DNA of 60,947 nucleotides from JAFGHJ01 sp964534175 (GTDB lineage Bacteria; Hydrothermota; UBA3072). Position numbers and translations under genes: made by a program. The notes under the pieces are model-generated. The model saw only the letters and a program-made list of their open reading frames with translations, was not told the origin of the DNA and did not search any database. Location of the stretch: the NCBI GenBank assembly GCA_964534175.1, contig CAZHNS010000012.1, positions 1 to 60,947 on the forward strand, read 5' to 3'. Below are positions 7,126 through 14,956 of this stretch, in pieces. Within the stretch, counting starts at the first letter, position 1, and the number at the start of each line of letters is the position of its first letter.

Positions 7126-10008
7126 ATGCGTCCTATTATATTTTTTCTTATTCTCTGTTTTTCTTTGCCTTCTTTGGCTGGTACTAAGGGTCAAGTTGAA
7201 GGTATTATAGTTGATGCGAAAACCGGTAAGGAGTTATCCTATGTAAACGTAATAGTAGTAGGGACCAGCCTGGCAGTAGATTGTGAAAGCGACGGTTATT
7301 ACCAAATAATAAATATTCCGCCCGGTAAATACGAGATTCAGGTCAGAGGTATCGGTTATCTCCCTTTGACTGTGAGAGGCGTTATTGTAGAAGCGGATCA
7401 CAGCACAACTTTGAATTTTGAGTTGTTTTCTCCAGGAGATTTTAAAGAAACGTATGTAACTAAAGAGGCAGAGAAAAAAATTGTTAAAATGGACGTTTCT
7501 TCAAGAAAATTTTACTCGGATATTGAAGAGATAAGAGAAATTCCTCTTATCTCAGACCTCGAAGATTATATTTCTTTTTATTCAATGCAGAATAGGTTGG
7601 GTTTTATGGCAAGGGAAAGAACCTGCATCTTGCAAATTAATGACGGTTTTACAGTTTTAGATAACAGGCTTAATACCACGGTTATGATGCCGCCCCTCTC
7701 TGCAGTTAAAGATATCGTTGTTCTTGATGGAGGTTATGGTGTCGAGTATGGCAATATAAGTTCCCGTATTATTAACGTTATAGAAAAAGAAGGTGGTCGG
7801 TATTCCTATAATGGTTCGGCTAATCTGCAGTATACTCTTCCTCATATGCCGCATTATGGAAACAGTATATTTAGCCCTCTGAACGTACACATTCGTCCGT
7901 TTGTCGATACAGCTGACAGTTTGTGCTGGAAGGGGACCTCCGTTTTGCCGGAAGAGGAGGCGGATGAGTATGATTCCTTTGACGGTTGGATAGAATATGC
8001 GGAAAGCCGAAGAGAGCTAGGAGATACTCTTACTCCGGAGGAGTGGAGAGATTTATTCAGGTATGTATATAGAGTCCAAGGCAGTGAAAGTCTGGGTCAG
8101 ATTCCCGGAATTTATGGAGATAGAGGAGGGCACTTAGTTGATTTTAGTTTTGGAGGGCCTTTTCCGGGCATAAACATTGTCACCTTCTTGGTTTCTAATG
8201 TCAGAAGAGTAGAGCCTTTTTCTCTTCCTGTGACGAGAGAAAATTACGTCCAGAGCAAAACTGACTTGAAAACGACTTTTCGTATTAAGCCCGGGGTAAA
8301 ACTCAACATTAAGGGCTTATTCGAGACCATAGAAACTGTTACTCGTGCTTCAAGAGAAATATATGCGGACGGCAAAATTTGGGCGCATAGTGGTGATATA
8401 CTTAACAACGTGGCAGGAAAAGATTTTATGTACTGGATAGATGCTCTTAATCCCTATGATATAAATAGGTATGGATGGGGGGTGGATCTTAGCTGTAGTC
8501 TCAGCCCGTCTACATATTATAATTTTATGTTTTTTTTCTCTAAATTTACACAATCGGCTATTCCTATCTGGCAATCAGCGGATTCGGAAGATTTTAGAGA
8601 TACAACAGAACGTATATCTTTTGGAAATATTAGCATACCAAGGGAAACTCCTTTTGGTTATGAAAGATTTGATGGTAACGATTGTTATTACAGCGATTTA
8701 TTCCCGGCTGGTTTCATCTTTAGTAGTTTTGGAAGAGCTCAGTTGGATACTTCGCATGTTAATACTTTTAATTTCAGGGGCGAAATAAATTCCCAGATTA
8801 TGAGGGGGCACGAATTTAAGACAGGCTTCGAAATCAATAATGATTGGATTTATTCTTATTTATCGGAGGGATTCCCCGATGAAATGGGTAATTTTAAAGA
8901 GGAAATTAGATGGAATGGGAAAATTCGCAGGGCAGGTTTTTATATGCAGGATAAATTTTCCGGGGAAAATCTTTACGCCAGGTTCGGGTTAAGATTGGAT
9001 TATTATAATTTGAATAGAGAGAATTCTAAATGGAAAGTAAGTCCTCGTATAGGAATGTCTTTTCCTCTTCGAGAGTTAGGAAAGATTTACTTCAATTTTG
9101 GGCATTTTTATGAGTTAGCAGAAACCGAAAAGCTTCTTGGGAGGTTTAATAATTATCTGGATTCAATTAGATACATCGGTAATCCTCAAATGGATTTACC
9201 AAAGGTTGTTTCTTATGAGATAGGTTTTGAAAAAGATTTTTTCGATCAGTATTTGTTTCGTATTTCAGGCTATTTTAATGATTATTATGAACAAATAGGT
9301 GAGATAAAATATGATGACGGGGGTATTTCTTATACGACTTATGCAAATAATGTGTATGGCAATATACGAGGATTTGAATTTTCTTTAAGGAAAAGATATG
9401 GTAAGCTTTTTAAAGGGCTTTTTGCTTATAATTCAGAGACGGGTTCTTACGGTAAATTTGGATATAGAGAGGTTGAATTAAAACCCAGCCCTGAGATTCG
9501 TATTCTTCTAACTTTTTGCACTCCAGATGATTGGGGAAAGATATTAAATGATATTTCTACTAGTTTTCTTTATACGAGAACAGGTGGCAGTTATTTTAGC
9601 TTTGACCCCTATGCCCCGGATCCTTTTTCTCCAGATGATCCGGCTTACATTAACAATCTTAAATGGCCTGATGAAGGTTATTGGAATTTGCGCTTGAGTA
9701 AAAATTTCTTCCCTGGGAGATTTAATGTTAAATTTTATACGGAGGTTAATAATCTTTTTGACGCAAAATATATAACAGGTGATCGTTGCTTTAGAGTTGA
9801 TTCCGCAAATACATATAAAATAGAATATTTACGTTCTCTTCATCTGCCAATGTATAGGGACGCAAGATATGCTTCGGATACTTCACTTATTGGAGGAAAT
9901 GATAAGTTAGGAGAAGTCAATAAGGATTATATAGATAAACCGGCTCTCGAGTATTTGTATTATACCAATCCAAGATTCCTGCGGATGGGCTTAATGGTTG
10001 AATTTTAA
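7126..10008 (+). CDS. TonB-dependent outer-membrane receptor with CarboxypepD_reg-like domain
   Basis: A 960-residue outer-membrane protein for energised uptake, partnered with TonB-ExbBD in other systems. A signal peptide (MRPIIFFLILCFSLPSLAG) is followed by a beta-sandwich of the carboxypeptidase-regulatory type (about 20-105, GYYQIINIPPGKYEIQVRG). Next is a plug domain with PPLSAVKDIVVLDGGYGVEYG, then a long beta-barrel ending in a hydrophobic strand with terminal Phe (RMGLMVEF). NLFDAKYI near the end is a typical receptor motif. I chose the ATG before the signal peptide; upstream in-frame codons lack features. No Shine-Dalgarno is present, and TAATCT 8 nt upstream could be a -10, so the mRNA may be leaderless. 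No SusD-like partner is adjacent. The substrate is unknown. Confidence 0.88.
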   Translation: MRPIIFFLILCFSLPSLAGTKGQVEGIIVDAKTGKELSYVNVIVVGTSLAVDCESDGYYQIINIPPGKYEIQVRGIGYLPLTVRGVIVEADHSTTLNFELFSPGDFKETYVTKEAEKKIVKMDVSSRKFYSDIEEIREIPLISDLEDYISFYSMQNRLGFMARERTCILQINDGFTVLDNRLNTTVMMPPLSAVKDIVVLDGGYGVEYGNISSRIINVIEKEGGRYSYNGSANLQYTLPHMPHYGNSIFSPLNVHIRPFVDTADSLCWKGTSVLPEEEADEYDSFDGWIEYAESRRELGDTLTPEEWRDLFRYVYRVQGSESLGQIPGIYGDRGGHLVDFSFGGPFPGINIVTFLVSNVRRVEPFSLPVTRENYVQSKTDLKTTFRIKPGVKLNIKGLFETIETVTRASREIYADGKIWAHSGDILNNVAGKDFMYWIDALNPYDINRYGWGVDLSCSLSPSTYYNFMFFFSKFTQSAIPIWQSADSEDFRDTTERISFGNISIPRETPFGYERFDGNDCYYSDLFPAGFIFSSFGRAQLDTSHVNTFNFRGEINSQIMRGHEFKTGFEINNDWIYSYLSEGFPDEMGNFKEEIRWNGKIRRAGFYMQDKFSGENLYARFGLRLDYYNLNRENSKWKVSPRIGMSFPLRELGKIYFNFGHFYELAETEKLLGRFNNYLDSIRYIGNPQMDLPKVVSYEIGFEKDFFDQYLFRISGYFNDYYEQIGEIKYDDGGISYTTYANNVYGNIRGFEFSLRKRYGKLFKGLFAYNSETGSYGKFGYREVELKPSPEIRILLTFCTPDDWGKILNDISTSFLYTRTGGSYFSFDPYAPDPFSPDDPAYINNLKWPDEGYWNLRLSKNFFPGRFNVKFYTEVNNLFDAKYITGDRCFRVDSANTYKIEYLRSLHLPMYRDARYASDTSLIGGNDKLGEVNKDYIDKPALEYLYYTNPRFLRMGLMVEF

Positions 10009-10068
10009 ATTACTCAAATACACACAATTTTTTTTAACTAAAACCTAAAAAACAAGACCTGAGAACTG

Positions 10069-11148
10069 TTATTTCGGTTTATATAATTCCATACTCCGGA
10101 ATCCTAATTTCATTACTGCTTTCCGTAGCCAGGAATTGAAAATAAAATGTGACTTTATGTTCTTTGCGAATATGTTTCTTCTTAATTGCCTTGTTTTTTT
10201 ATAGTAGCGTTTTTCGAAGTTATCTGTTGATTTAGAAAGTACTTCAGCCAGAATAAGTGCACTTTTAAAAGCGTAACTGATACCTTCGGCAGAACTTGGA
10301 CTTATCCAACCTCCGGCTTCACCCAGGAGAGCAATCCCCTTAGTTCCAGTAGAGAGCTGGCGTATCCTAACGGGTCGCATGATAAACGCGCCTTCTCTTT
10401 TCTTGGGCTTGCCGAATTGAAATCCAAAATCTTCAAGTTTTTCTTTCAACAGCAAAAATTTTCCCGATGCTTTGTCAGTCGGATTTAGAGCCGCACCGAT
10501 AATAAGATATTTTCCTTTGGGGATAGTCCAGCAATAATAATCAGTGATTTCCGGGTCAAATACAGTAGAAAAGTATGGAAATTTATTATTGTCGGCTTCA
10601 ACCCATTCTTGAATAGCGAAATAGGGTCTTGAAGAGTGTCGTTTTTCTACAGATTGTTTGTGTACCAGGGAGGATGCTCCGTCTGCCCCGATTAATATTT
10701 TGGTTTTATCTATATATGTATTATTTTTATCGGCGAATGTTATTTTAAAAGAGTCTTTATCTTTTTCGTATTTTTTGAATTCACAGCCAAGTCTGATATC
10801 GACATTCAAAGGAACCATAGATAGTAGCCAGCAGTCAAATTTCTGACGGTCAATGTTTATGTAGTAGCGCTGATAGTATCTTTCCAGGTGTCGTTGAGTA
10901 TCGATTGCTCTGACAACAAAGAGTTGAGGTTCAACCAGTACACTTTTAGGTAAACCCAAACCTAATTTAGACAATAGCTTTTGAGCGTCGGGGGCAAGAA
11001 GACCTCCACAGCATTTTACCGATGAGGGTTTCTCAGGAGAAGTGGTTAACTCCCTCTTGTCGATTAACTGGACTTTATACTTATCCGCTAGTAACCTTGC
11101 AAGGGTACTCCCTGCGGGTCCCGCGCCAATAATAGTTACGTCATACAT
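10069..11148 (-). CDS. Geranylgeranyl reductase family FAD-dependent oxidoreductase
   Basis: A 359-residue flavoprotein. The N-terminal dinucleotide fold has IGAGPAGSTLARLLAD followed by IDKRE. GADGASSLVHKQ is near residue 155, and ALLGEAGGWISPSSAEGIS near 275 is the second FAD-contact region (GDAAG-like). The DYYCWTIPKGKYLIIGAA segment corresponds to the conserved YxWxFP region of geranylgeranyl reductases. Members reduce isoprenoid double bonds (lipids, quinones, chlorophyll side chains) or act on other hydrophobic substrates. The exact substrate here is unknown. No isoprenoid gene adjoins it. It has its own promoter (11172-11199) and is divergent from kptA. Confidence 0.82.
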   Translation of the reverse strand: MYDVTIIGAGPAGSTLARLLADKYKVQLIDKRELTTSPEKPSSVKCCGGLLAPDAQKLLSKLGLGLPKSVLVEPQLFVVRAIDTQRHLERYYQRYYINIDRQKFDCWLLSMVPLNVDIRLGCEFKKYEKDKDSFKITFADKNNTYIDKTKILIGADGASSLVHKQSVEKRHSSRPYFAIQEWVEADNNKFPYFSTVFDPEITDYYCWTIPKGKYLIIGAALNPTDKASGKFLLLKEKLEDFGFQFGKPKKREGAFIMRPVRIRQLSTGTKGIALLGEAGGWISPSSAEGISYAFKSALILAEVLSKSTDNFEKRYYKKTRQLRRNIFAKNIKSHFIFNSWLRKAVMKLGFRSMELYKPK

Positions 11149-11171
11149 AATAATTTATTTACCTTATTTAG

Positions 11172-11199
11172 AAAATATTTAGTAAATTTAATAAGTCAA
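11172..11199 (-). promoter_or_regulatory. Predicted promoter of the flavoprotein gene
   Basis: Minus strand: -35 TTGACT, 16-nt spacer, -10 TATTTT. The leader is about 16 nt and has no strong Shine-Dalgarno. Confidence 0.5.
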
Positions 11200-11429
11200 G
11201 GGTTTTTTTAGGGTAAAGCCTTAAGAATGACGGACGAGAGCAAACGGAAGTTCTGGAGCAGATACCACTCACAAGTAACTTCAAACTAAAATACAAATAC
11301 CGATTCCTAAATTCAACATCCAGATATTAAACTGCTAAACACAATAAACTCAGGCCAAATCTACTTAATTAGAGTATAGTTATAACAGTTTGTCAATTTG
11401 CAATAATGAAAATAATTTGTATTAGATTC

Positions 11430-11457
11430 TTGAAACTTTAAGAAATTTTATTATATT
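11430..11457 (+). promoter_or_regulatory. Predicted leaderless promoter of kptA
   Basis: -35 TTGAAA, 16-nt spacer, -10 TATATT. Only 7 nt separate the -10 from the ATG and there is no Shine-Dalgarno, so transcription should begin at or next to the start codon. Confidence 0.55.
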
Positions 11458-11464
11458 TACAATT

Positions 11465-12022
11465 ATGAAAGCTAATACGAATCTTCCGTATGAATACATG
11501 AAATTAAGTAAATTTTTATCTTTTGTTTTAAGGCATCATCCTGAACAATACAATCTGGAGCTTGACGAAGAAGGCTTCGCTCTTTTAAGTAGTTTGATGG
11601 AAGCCCTAAAAAATACCCGTCACTCGTGGGCGGAAGTATCAGACATTGAAAAATTGGTTTCTGAAGGAGAAAAAAAGAGATTCGAAATAAGAGAAGATAA
11701 AATAAGGGCACTTTATGGACATTCCGTGAAAGTAAAAATTGAGGACAGTTTCTGCCCCAAGGGTTTTCTTTATCACGGAACAGCACCTGATATACTCTCA
11801 GAAATCTTAAGAGACGGATTATGTCCGATGGGACGCCAATTCGTTCATCTCTCAAAAGATAAAGAGACGGCAGACGCAGTAGGGAGGCGACACCATCCCG
11901 AGCCGGTTATTCTAGAAGTAGACGCCGTTAGAGCGTGTGAAAACGGAATCAAATTCTTCGACAGAGGTGAAGTGGTTCTGAGTGAAAAAATTCCGCCGGA
12001 GTTTATTAAGACTTTGGAATAA
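11465..12022 (+). CDS. kptA: RNA 2'-phosphotransferase (Tpt1/KptA family)
   Basis: A 185-residue cytosolic enzyme that in eukaryotes and tested bacterial homologues removes an internal RNA 2'-phosphate by transfer to NAD+, giving ADP-ribose 1'',2''-cyclic phosphate. The N-terminal winged helix carries LSKFLSFVLRHHPE, and the C-terminal ADP-ribosyltransferase-like fold has LYGHSV, FLYHGTAP, LRDGLCPMGRQFVHLS and VILEVDA. The conserved Arg (LRH), His (YGHS) and HGT residues are present. Full length for the family. In bacteria its natural substrate is uncertain. Another RNA-ligation gene, archease, lies about 24 kb away. It appears to be a single-gene, leaderless transcript. Confidence 0.93.
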   Translation: MKANTNLPYEYMKLSKFLSFVLRHHPEQYNLELDEEGFALLSSLMEALKNTRHSWAEVSDIEKLVSEGEKKRFEIREDKIRALYGHSVKVKIEDSFCPKGFLYHGTAPDILSEILRDGLCPMGRQFVHLSKDKETADAVGRRHHPEPVILEVDAVRACENGIKFFDRGEVVLSEKIPPEFIKTLE

Positions 12023-12030
12023 ATTAAAAA

Positions 12031-12069
12031 GCTTAAGGTTCGAGGATTCAAGGGTTCCAGGTTTCGAGT
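12031..12069. repeat. Intergenic phrase repeat (GGTTCGAGGATTCAAGGGTT type)
   Basis: AAGGTTCGAGGATTCAAGGG and the following GTTCCAGGTTTCGAG are built from near-repeats of GGTTCNAGG. A related stretch is at 16441-16486. It is non-coding and directly follows kptA. Confidence 0.4.
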
Positions 12070-12074
12070 AAAAA

Positions 12075-12266
12075 AACAAAAAATTTGTGCTATTTGTTTC
12101 TAAACATAGCTTTTGGCTGTTAGCCTTTAGCTATTAACCTAAAAAATAAAAACTTCTTTTCTTTGTATTCTTTATGACACATTTTATAATTTGGGGATGG
12201 GGGGAGGAATCTTAATGCGAAAAGCAAAAAGCGAATAGCTAACAGCTTTGGGGGGTTTTGAGGTGG
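12075..12266 (-). repeat. Dispersed non-coding element, copy 2 (inverted)
   Basis: The reverse complement of this stretch aligns with 4151-4330 in the same word order (see that entry). CATAGCTTTTGGCTGTTAGC at 12105-12124 and GCGAATAGCTAACAGCTTTG at 12231-12250 are the best-conserved ends. It contains no ORF and ends just before the sufC promoter. Confidence 0.65.
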
Positions 12267-12283
12267 AGATGAGGGTTCTTAAC

Positions 12284-12311
12284 TTGACAATAAAATGTTT
12301 CGGAGTAAAAT
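12284..12311 (+). promoter_or_regulatory. Predicted leaderless promoter of the sufCB-like operon
   Basis: -35 TTGACA, 16-nt spacer, -10 TAAAAT, with 9 nt from the -10 to the ATG and no Shine-Dalgarno directly before the start. Confidence 0.55.
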
Positions 12312-12320
12312 TATCTTAAT

Positions 12321-13088
12321 ATGATTGATTCTAAAATTAAAGCTGTGTTGTTGGAAATTAAGAACCTAACAGTGGAAGTCGGAAGTAAAAGTCTTCTCCG
12401 CGGCGTTGATATGGTTATTAGAGAAGGCGAAACTCATGTTGTTTTTGGCCCTAATGGTTCAGGAAAGACAACTCTTGTAAATTCCATCATGGGTTTGCCA
12501 GAGTACAAAGTTGTGGAAGGGGATATACTCTTTAAAGGAAATTCTATCCTGGATTGGGATCTTACAGTAAGAGCAAAAGCAGGCATAGGGCTTGCCTTTC
12601 AGCATCCTCCGGTCGTAGAAGGAGTTTCTCTCGGCGTTCTTTTAAAGACTATAGTTCCGGATGAAAAAAAGTCCGGTGAAATTGCCAGGAAGGCAGGTAT
12701 GGAAGATTATTTGGAAAGGGAAGTCAATGTCGGCTTTTCCGGTGGAGAAAGAAAGAAGAATGAACTTTTACAGCTATTAGCTCAGTCTCCTCAGCTTGTC
12801 ATGTTTGATGAACCTGATTCGGGTGTCGATGTGGATAGCATAAAATTGATGGTTGGGCTAATAAGGAAGTTGCTTCAGAAAAACAAACCTATAAGGGAAA
12901 GGAAAAACAGTGGTATAATTGTAACTCATTCAGGAGTAATACTTGAAGAGATACATGCTGATAAAGGTTACGTACTTGTAAACGGTAAACTTTTATGCTC
13001 CGGACCGCCGCTTGACATTTTCGATCAAGTTAAAAATTACGGATTTGATAGGTGTATTAGGGAAGCAAATGAAAATGGAAAAGATTGA
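12321..13088 (+). CDS. sufC: SufC-like Fe-S cluster assembly ATPase
   Basis: A 255-residue cytosolic ABC-type ATPase that drives Fe-S cluster assembly on a SufB scaffold. Walker A FGPNGSGKTTLVNS is near residue 41, the family signature FSGGERKKNELLQLLAQ is near 140, Walker B LVMFDEPDSGVDVDS follows, and a switch His is in VTHSG. The GERKKNE signature region is characteristic of SufC rather than transporter ATPases. The only partner gene is one SufB/SufD-like protein, and no SufS, SufU or SufE is nearby. This fits the minimal two-component SUF-like (SmsCB) arrangement found in many anaerobes and archaea. The stop overlaps the next gene by 20 nt. Confidence 0.9.
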   Translation: MIDSKIKAVLLEIKNLTVEVGSKSLLRGVDMVIREGETHVVFGPNGSGKTTLVNSIMGLPEYKVVEGDILFKGNSILDWDLTVRAKAGIGLAFQHPPVVEGVSLGVLLKTIVPDEKKSGEIARKAGMEDYLEREVNVGFSGGERKKNELLQLLAQSPQLVMFDEPDSGVDVDSIKLMVGLIRKLLQKNKPIRERKNSGIIVTHSGVILEEIHADKGYVLVNGKLLCSGPPLDIFDQVKNYGFDRCIREANENGKD

Positions 13089-14187
13089 TGAAGATTTAAA
13101 AGAAGAAATTGCCGGTTTAGACAGGGTGGGATTTGACTCGAAAGGGGAAACAGAACGTTCGGGTTCTTTTCTTGTTGCTGACAATAAAACGACTGAATCA
13201 GAGTCCAAGGAGGAAAACCTTGTGGTGATGCCAATTTCCTTTGCCCTTCAGGTATATGATTGGGTAAAGGATTTGCTTTTTTCCCTTGTGGATAGGGGAA
13301 AAGATGAATATACTAAAGAAGTAGCTTCGAGTAAGGAGTTGGTTGGAAGTTTTACATACGTTAAGGAAGGAGCCAAAATAGAAGCTCCTTTCCAATCCTG
13401 CTTTTTTCTTCACGGACAGGGGTTCAGGCAGATTCTTCATAACATTATTGTTCTTGAACCGAATTCCGAATTAAGTATCATAACGGGATGCGCTACAGGG
13501 AATCTTGTTTCACTTGGCAGTCATATAGCAGTTACGGAAATGTTTGTAAGAAAAGGAGCAAAACTTACCTACACAATGGTTCATGATTGGGGTTCGGAGG
13601 CTGTTGTTTACCCAAGGGCAGCGATAGATGTAGGGGAAGGAGCTACTTTCAGTTCAAACTATATCGCGTTAACCAAAGTTAAGACCATTCAAAGTAATCC
13701 TATAGCATTCCTCTCCGATAATGCAAGCGCAAAATTTAACTCTATAATTTACGGGAAATCGGGCTCGACTTTCGATATGGGTGCAAGAGGTGTTTTAAAG
13801 GGAAGAGATTCAAATTGTGAAATAATAAGCCGTGTGGCAGCCAAAAATTGTAAAGTTACCTTAAGGGCATATATTGAAGGAACTGGTCAGGATACTAAAG
13901 GTCATACGGAATGCAATGGGCTTCTTCTTGATGATAAAAGTTCGGTTACCGCGATCCCCGAACTAAAAGCTTCTAATATAGACACTGAGCTTTCTCACGA
14001 AGCATCCATAGGTAAGATTGCAGGAGAACAGCTAAATTATCTTATGTCAAGAGGGCTTGATGAAGAAACTGCAAGGGCGCTTTTAATAAGAGGTTTTCTG
14101 GAAAAGGGTATTAGTGGGCTGCCTGCTAGTCTTAAGAAAAAAGTGGATAAACTTATAGAGATAGCAGCCTCAAGTGAGAGTGTTTAA
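13069..14187 (+). CDS. sufB: SufB/SufD-like Fe-S scaffold protein (SmsB type)
   Basis: A 372-residue partner of the SufC-like ATPase with the right-handed beta-helix of SufB/SufD. Recognisable elements are SCFFLHGQGFRQILHNIIVLEPNSEL, shown here as ILHNIIVLEPNSEL, then CATGN, KGAKLTYTMVHDWG, and the C-terminal LSHEASIGKIAGEQLNYLMSRGLDEE, whose core LSHEASIGKIAGEQLNYL is diagnostic. It is shorter at the N-terminus than SufB of full SUF operons. The start at ATG 13069 is chosen for the AGGGAAG site upstream. A 20-nt overlap with sufC implies coupling. With only one B-type protein, it would act as a homodimer scaffold. Confidence 0.9.
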   Translation: MKMEKIDEDLKEEIAGLDRVGFDSKGETERSGSFLVADNKTTESESKEENLVVMPISFALQVYDWVKDLLFSLVDRGKDEYTKEVASSKELVGSFTYVKEGAKIEAPFQSCFFLHGQGFRQILHNIIVLEPNSELSIITGCATGNLVSLGSHIAVTEMFVRKGAKLTYTMVHDWGSEAVVYPRAAIDVGEGATFSSNYIALTKVKTIQSNPIAFLSDNASAKFNSIIYGKSGSTFDMGARGVLKGRDSNCEIISRVAAKNCKVTLRAYIEGTGQDTKGHTECNGLLLDDKSSVTAIPELKASNIDTELSHEASIGKIAGEQLNYLMSRGLDEETARALLIRGFLEKGISGLPASLKKKVDKLIEIAASSESV

Positions 14188-14407
14188 TTTTATCACAAAA
14201 CAAAATACACTAAAAGCATAAACAAATCTAAAATCCCCAGAGAAACAAATAACACACAGAGAGAAAAAGTATATTTCTTGTTTGTATTGCTATAAGGGCT
14301 ACATGTCCTCCATGTGAAATTGTTACTTCTGGCGTAAGCCGTAAGCGGTAATCCGAAAGCGGCTTATGGTTTCGTAAAAAAAAATTTAGACTAATTGTAG
14401 ATTTGGC
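14188..14407. other. Gene-free stretch with repeat-like words and a hairpin
   Basis: This gap holds GAAACAAATAACACACAGAG near 14243, which resembles the end of the dispersed elements at 4.15 and 12.08 kb. It also holds a TAAGCCG...CGGCTTA inverted repeat at about 14336-14367, built of AAGCGG-like words. There is no convincing ORF. The hairpin has no U-tract. Confidence 0.4.
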
Positions 14408-14435
14408 TTGACATTTCGGCTAAAAAACTTATAAT
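14408..14435 (+). promoter_or_regulatory. Perfect consensus promoter
   Basis: -35 TTGACA and -10 TATAAT separated by 16 nt. It is the only promoter in the window with both hexamers perfect. The first ORF starts about 100 nt after the predicted transcription start, so the leader is long for this window. Confidence 0.65.
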
Positions 14436-14541
14436 ATATAAATAAAATATAAAAAACATTGGTAATATAGATAAATATGATAATAATTCTATATTTTCAA
14501 TGTAGAGGGGTTCTGGAGATTTTTGTATTTGGAGGTTATGT

Positions 14542-14733
14542 ATGAAAAATAAGTGGAAGAAAGAAATCGTTGACGAGTTAAAATTAAAAGCCTCAACAAA
14601 AACTAAAGAATTAAAGGGAGAAGGGTCCGAGCTTGAATGTTATCGCGATAGAAATAAGACTTGGGAACTGGCGGTAGAAGAGCTGCGGAAGGAGATTGAA
14701 AAGATTGAGAACGGGTTGAAGGAGTCAAGATAA
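14542..14733 (+). CDS. Small charged coiled-coil protein, unknown
   Basis: A 63-residue, highly charged, Lys/Glu-rich protein with no membrane segment. The second half (WELAVEELRKEIEKIENGL) has heptad-like spacing and should form a helix or coiled coil. There is one cysteine (LECYRD). I recognise no family. It has a strong ribosome site (GGAGG, 6-8 nt before ATG) and sits downstream of a perfect consensus promoter, so it is likely expressed. The next ORF begins in another frame across its stop and looks like a damaged receiver domain, so this could be the surviving front of a decayed signalling gene, or an independent small protein. Confidence 0.55.
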   Translation: MKNKWKKEIVDELKLKASTKTKELKGEGSELECYRDRNKTWELAVEELRKEIEKIENGLKESR

Positions 14734-14956
14734 GATTCGGAAATTTTTTTGCGATGTAGTTTTGTTTGATGGCAGTGGTCTGAAATTTGCAAAGAAGCTA
14801 ATTGCTGAAAGCAGAAATCTTATAGGTTTTTTAATTAGTGGATATATAGATGGTAAAACCGAAGTGTCGCGTATTGCCGAAAAAGAATTCGAGTTTTTCG
14901 AGAAACCTTACAACGACCAGGAATTGTTAAGAAAAGTCAGGGAAACTTTAGCTTAA
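14720..14956 (+). pseudogene. C-terminal remnant of a response-regulator receiver domain
   Basis: About 78 codons resemble the second half of a CheY-like receiver: CDVVLFDGSGLKFAKKL corresponds to the phospho-acceptor strand region, GFLISGYIDG to the conserved T/S strand, and FEFFEKPYNDQELLRKVRE to the Lys-Pro motif and last helix. The first half of the domain is missing. No start codon with a ribosome site exists in this frame (first candidate TTG at 14762). The frame opens after a TGA at 14717 inside the preceding small gene. I interpret it as a broken or truncated receiver, perhaps from a hybrid kinase. Its last codon overlaps the end of the convergent purF-like gene. Confidence 0.5.

Larger units (their letters stand above)
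11149..11464. other. Divergent intergenic region between flavoprotein and kptA
   Basis: 316 nt with two outward-facing promoters at its ends. The middle (about 11205-11400) shows no ORF with a ribosome site, no hairpin and no match to the other intergenic repeats that I could see. Confidence 0.5.

Noticed and set aside
13012..13068. Upstream extension of the SufB-like protein
   Set aside because: The extra codons read the end of sufC in another frame and have no ribosome site; ATG 13069 does.
14336..14367. Rho-independent terminator after the SufB-like gene
   Set aside because: The TAAGCCG/CGGCTTA stem is not followed by a U-tract on either strand and has a long loop; it looks like repeat-derived sequence.
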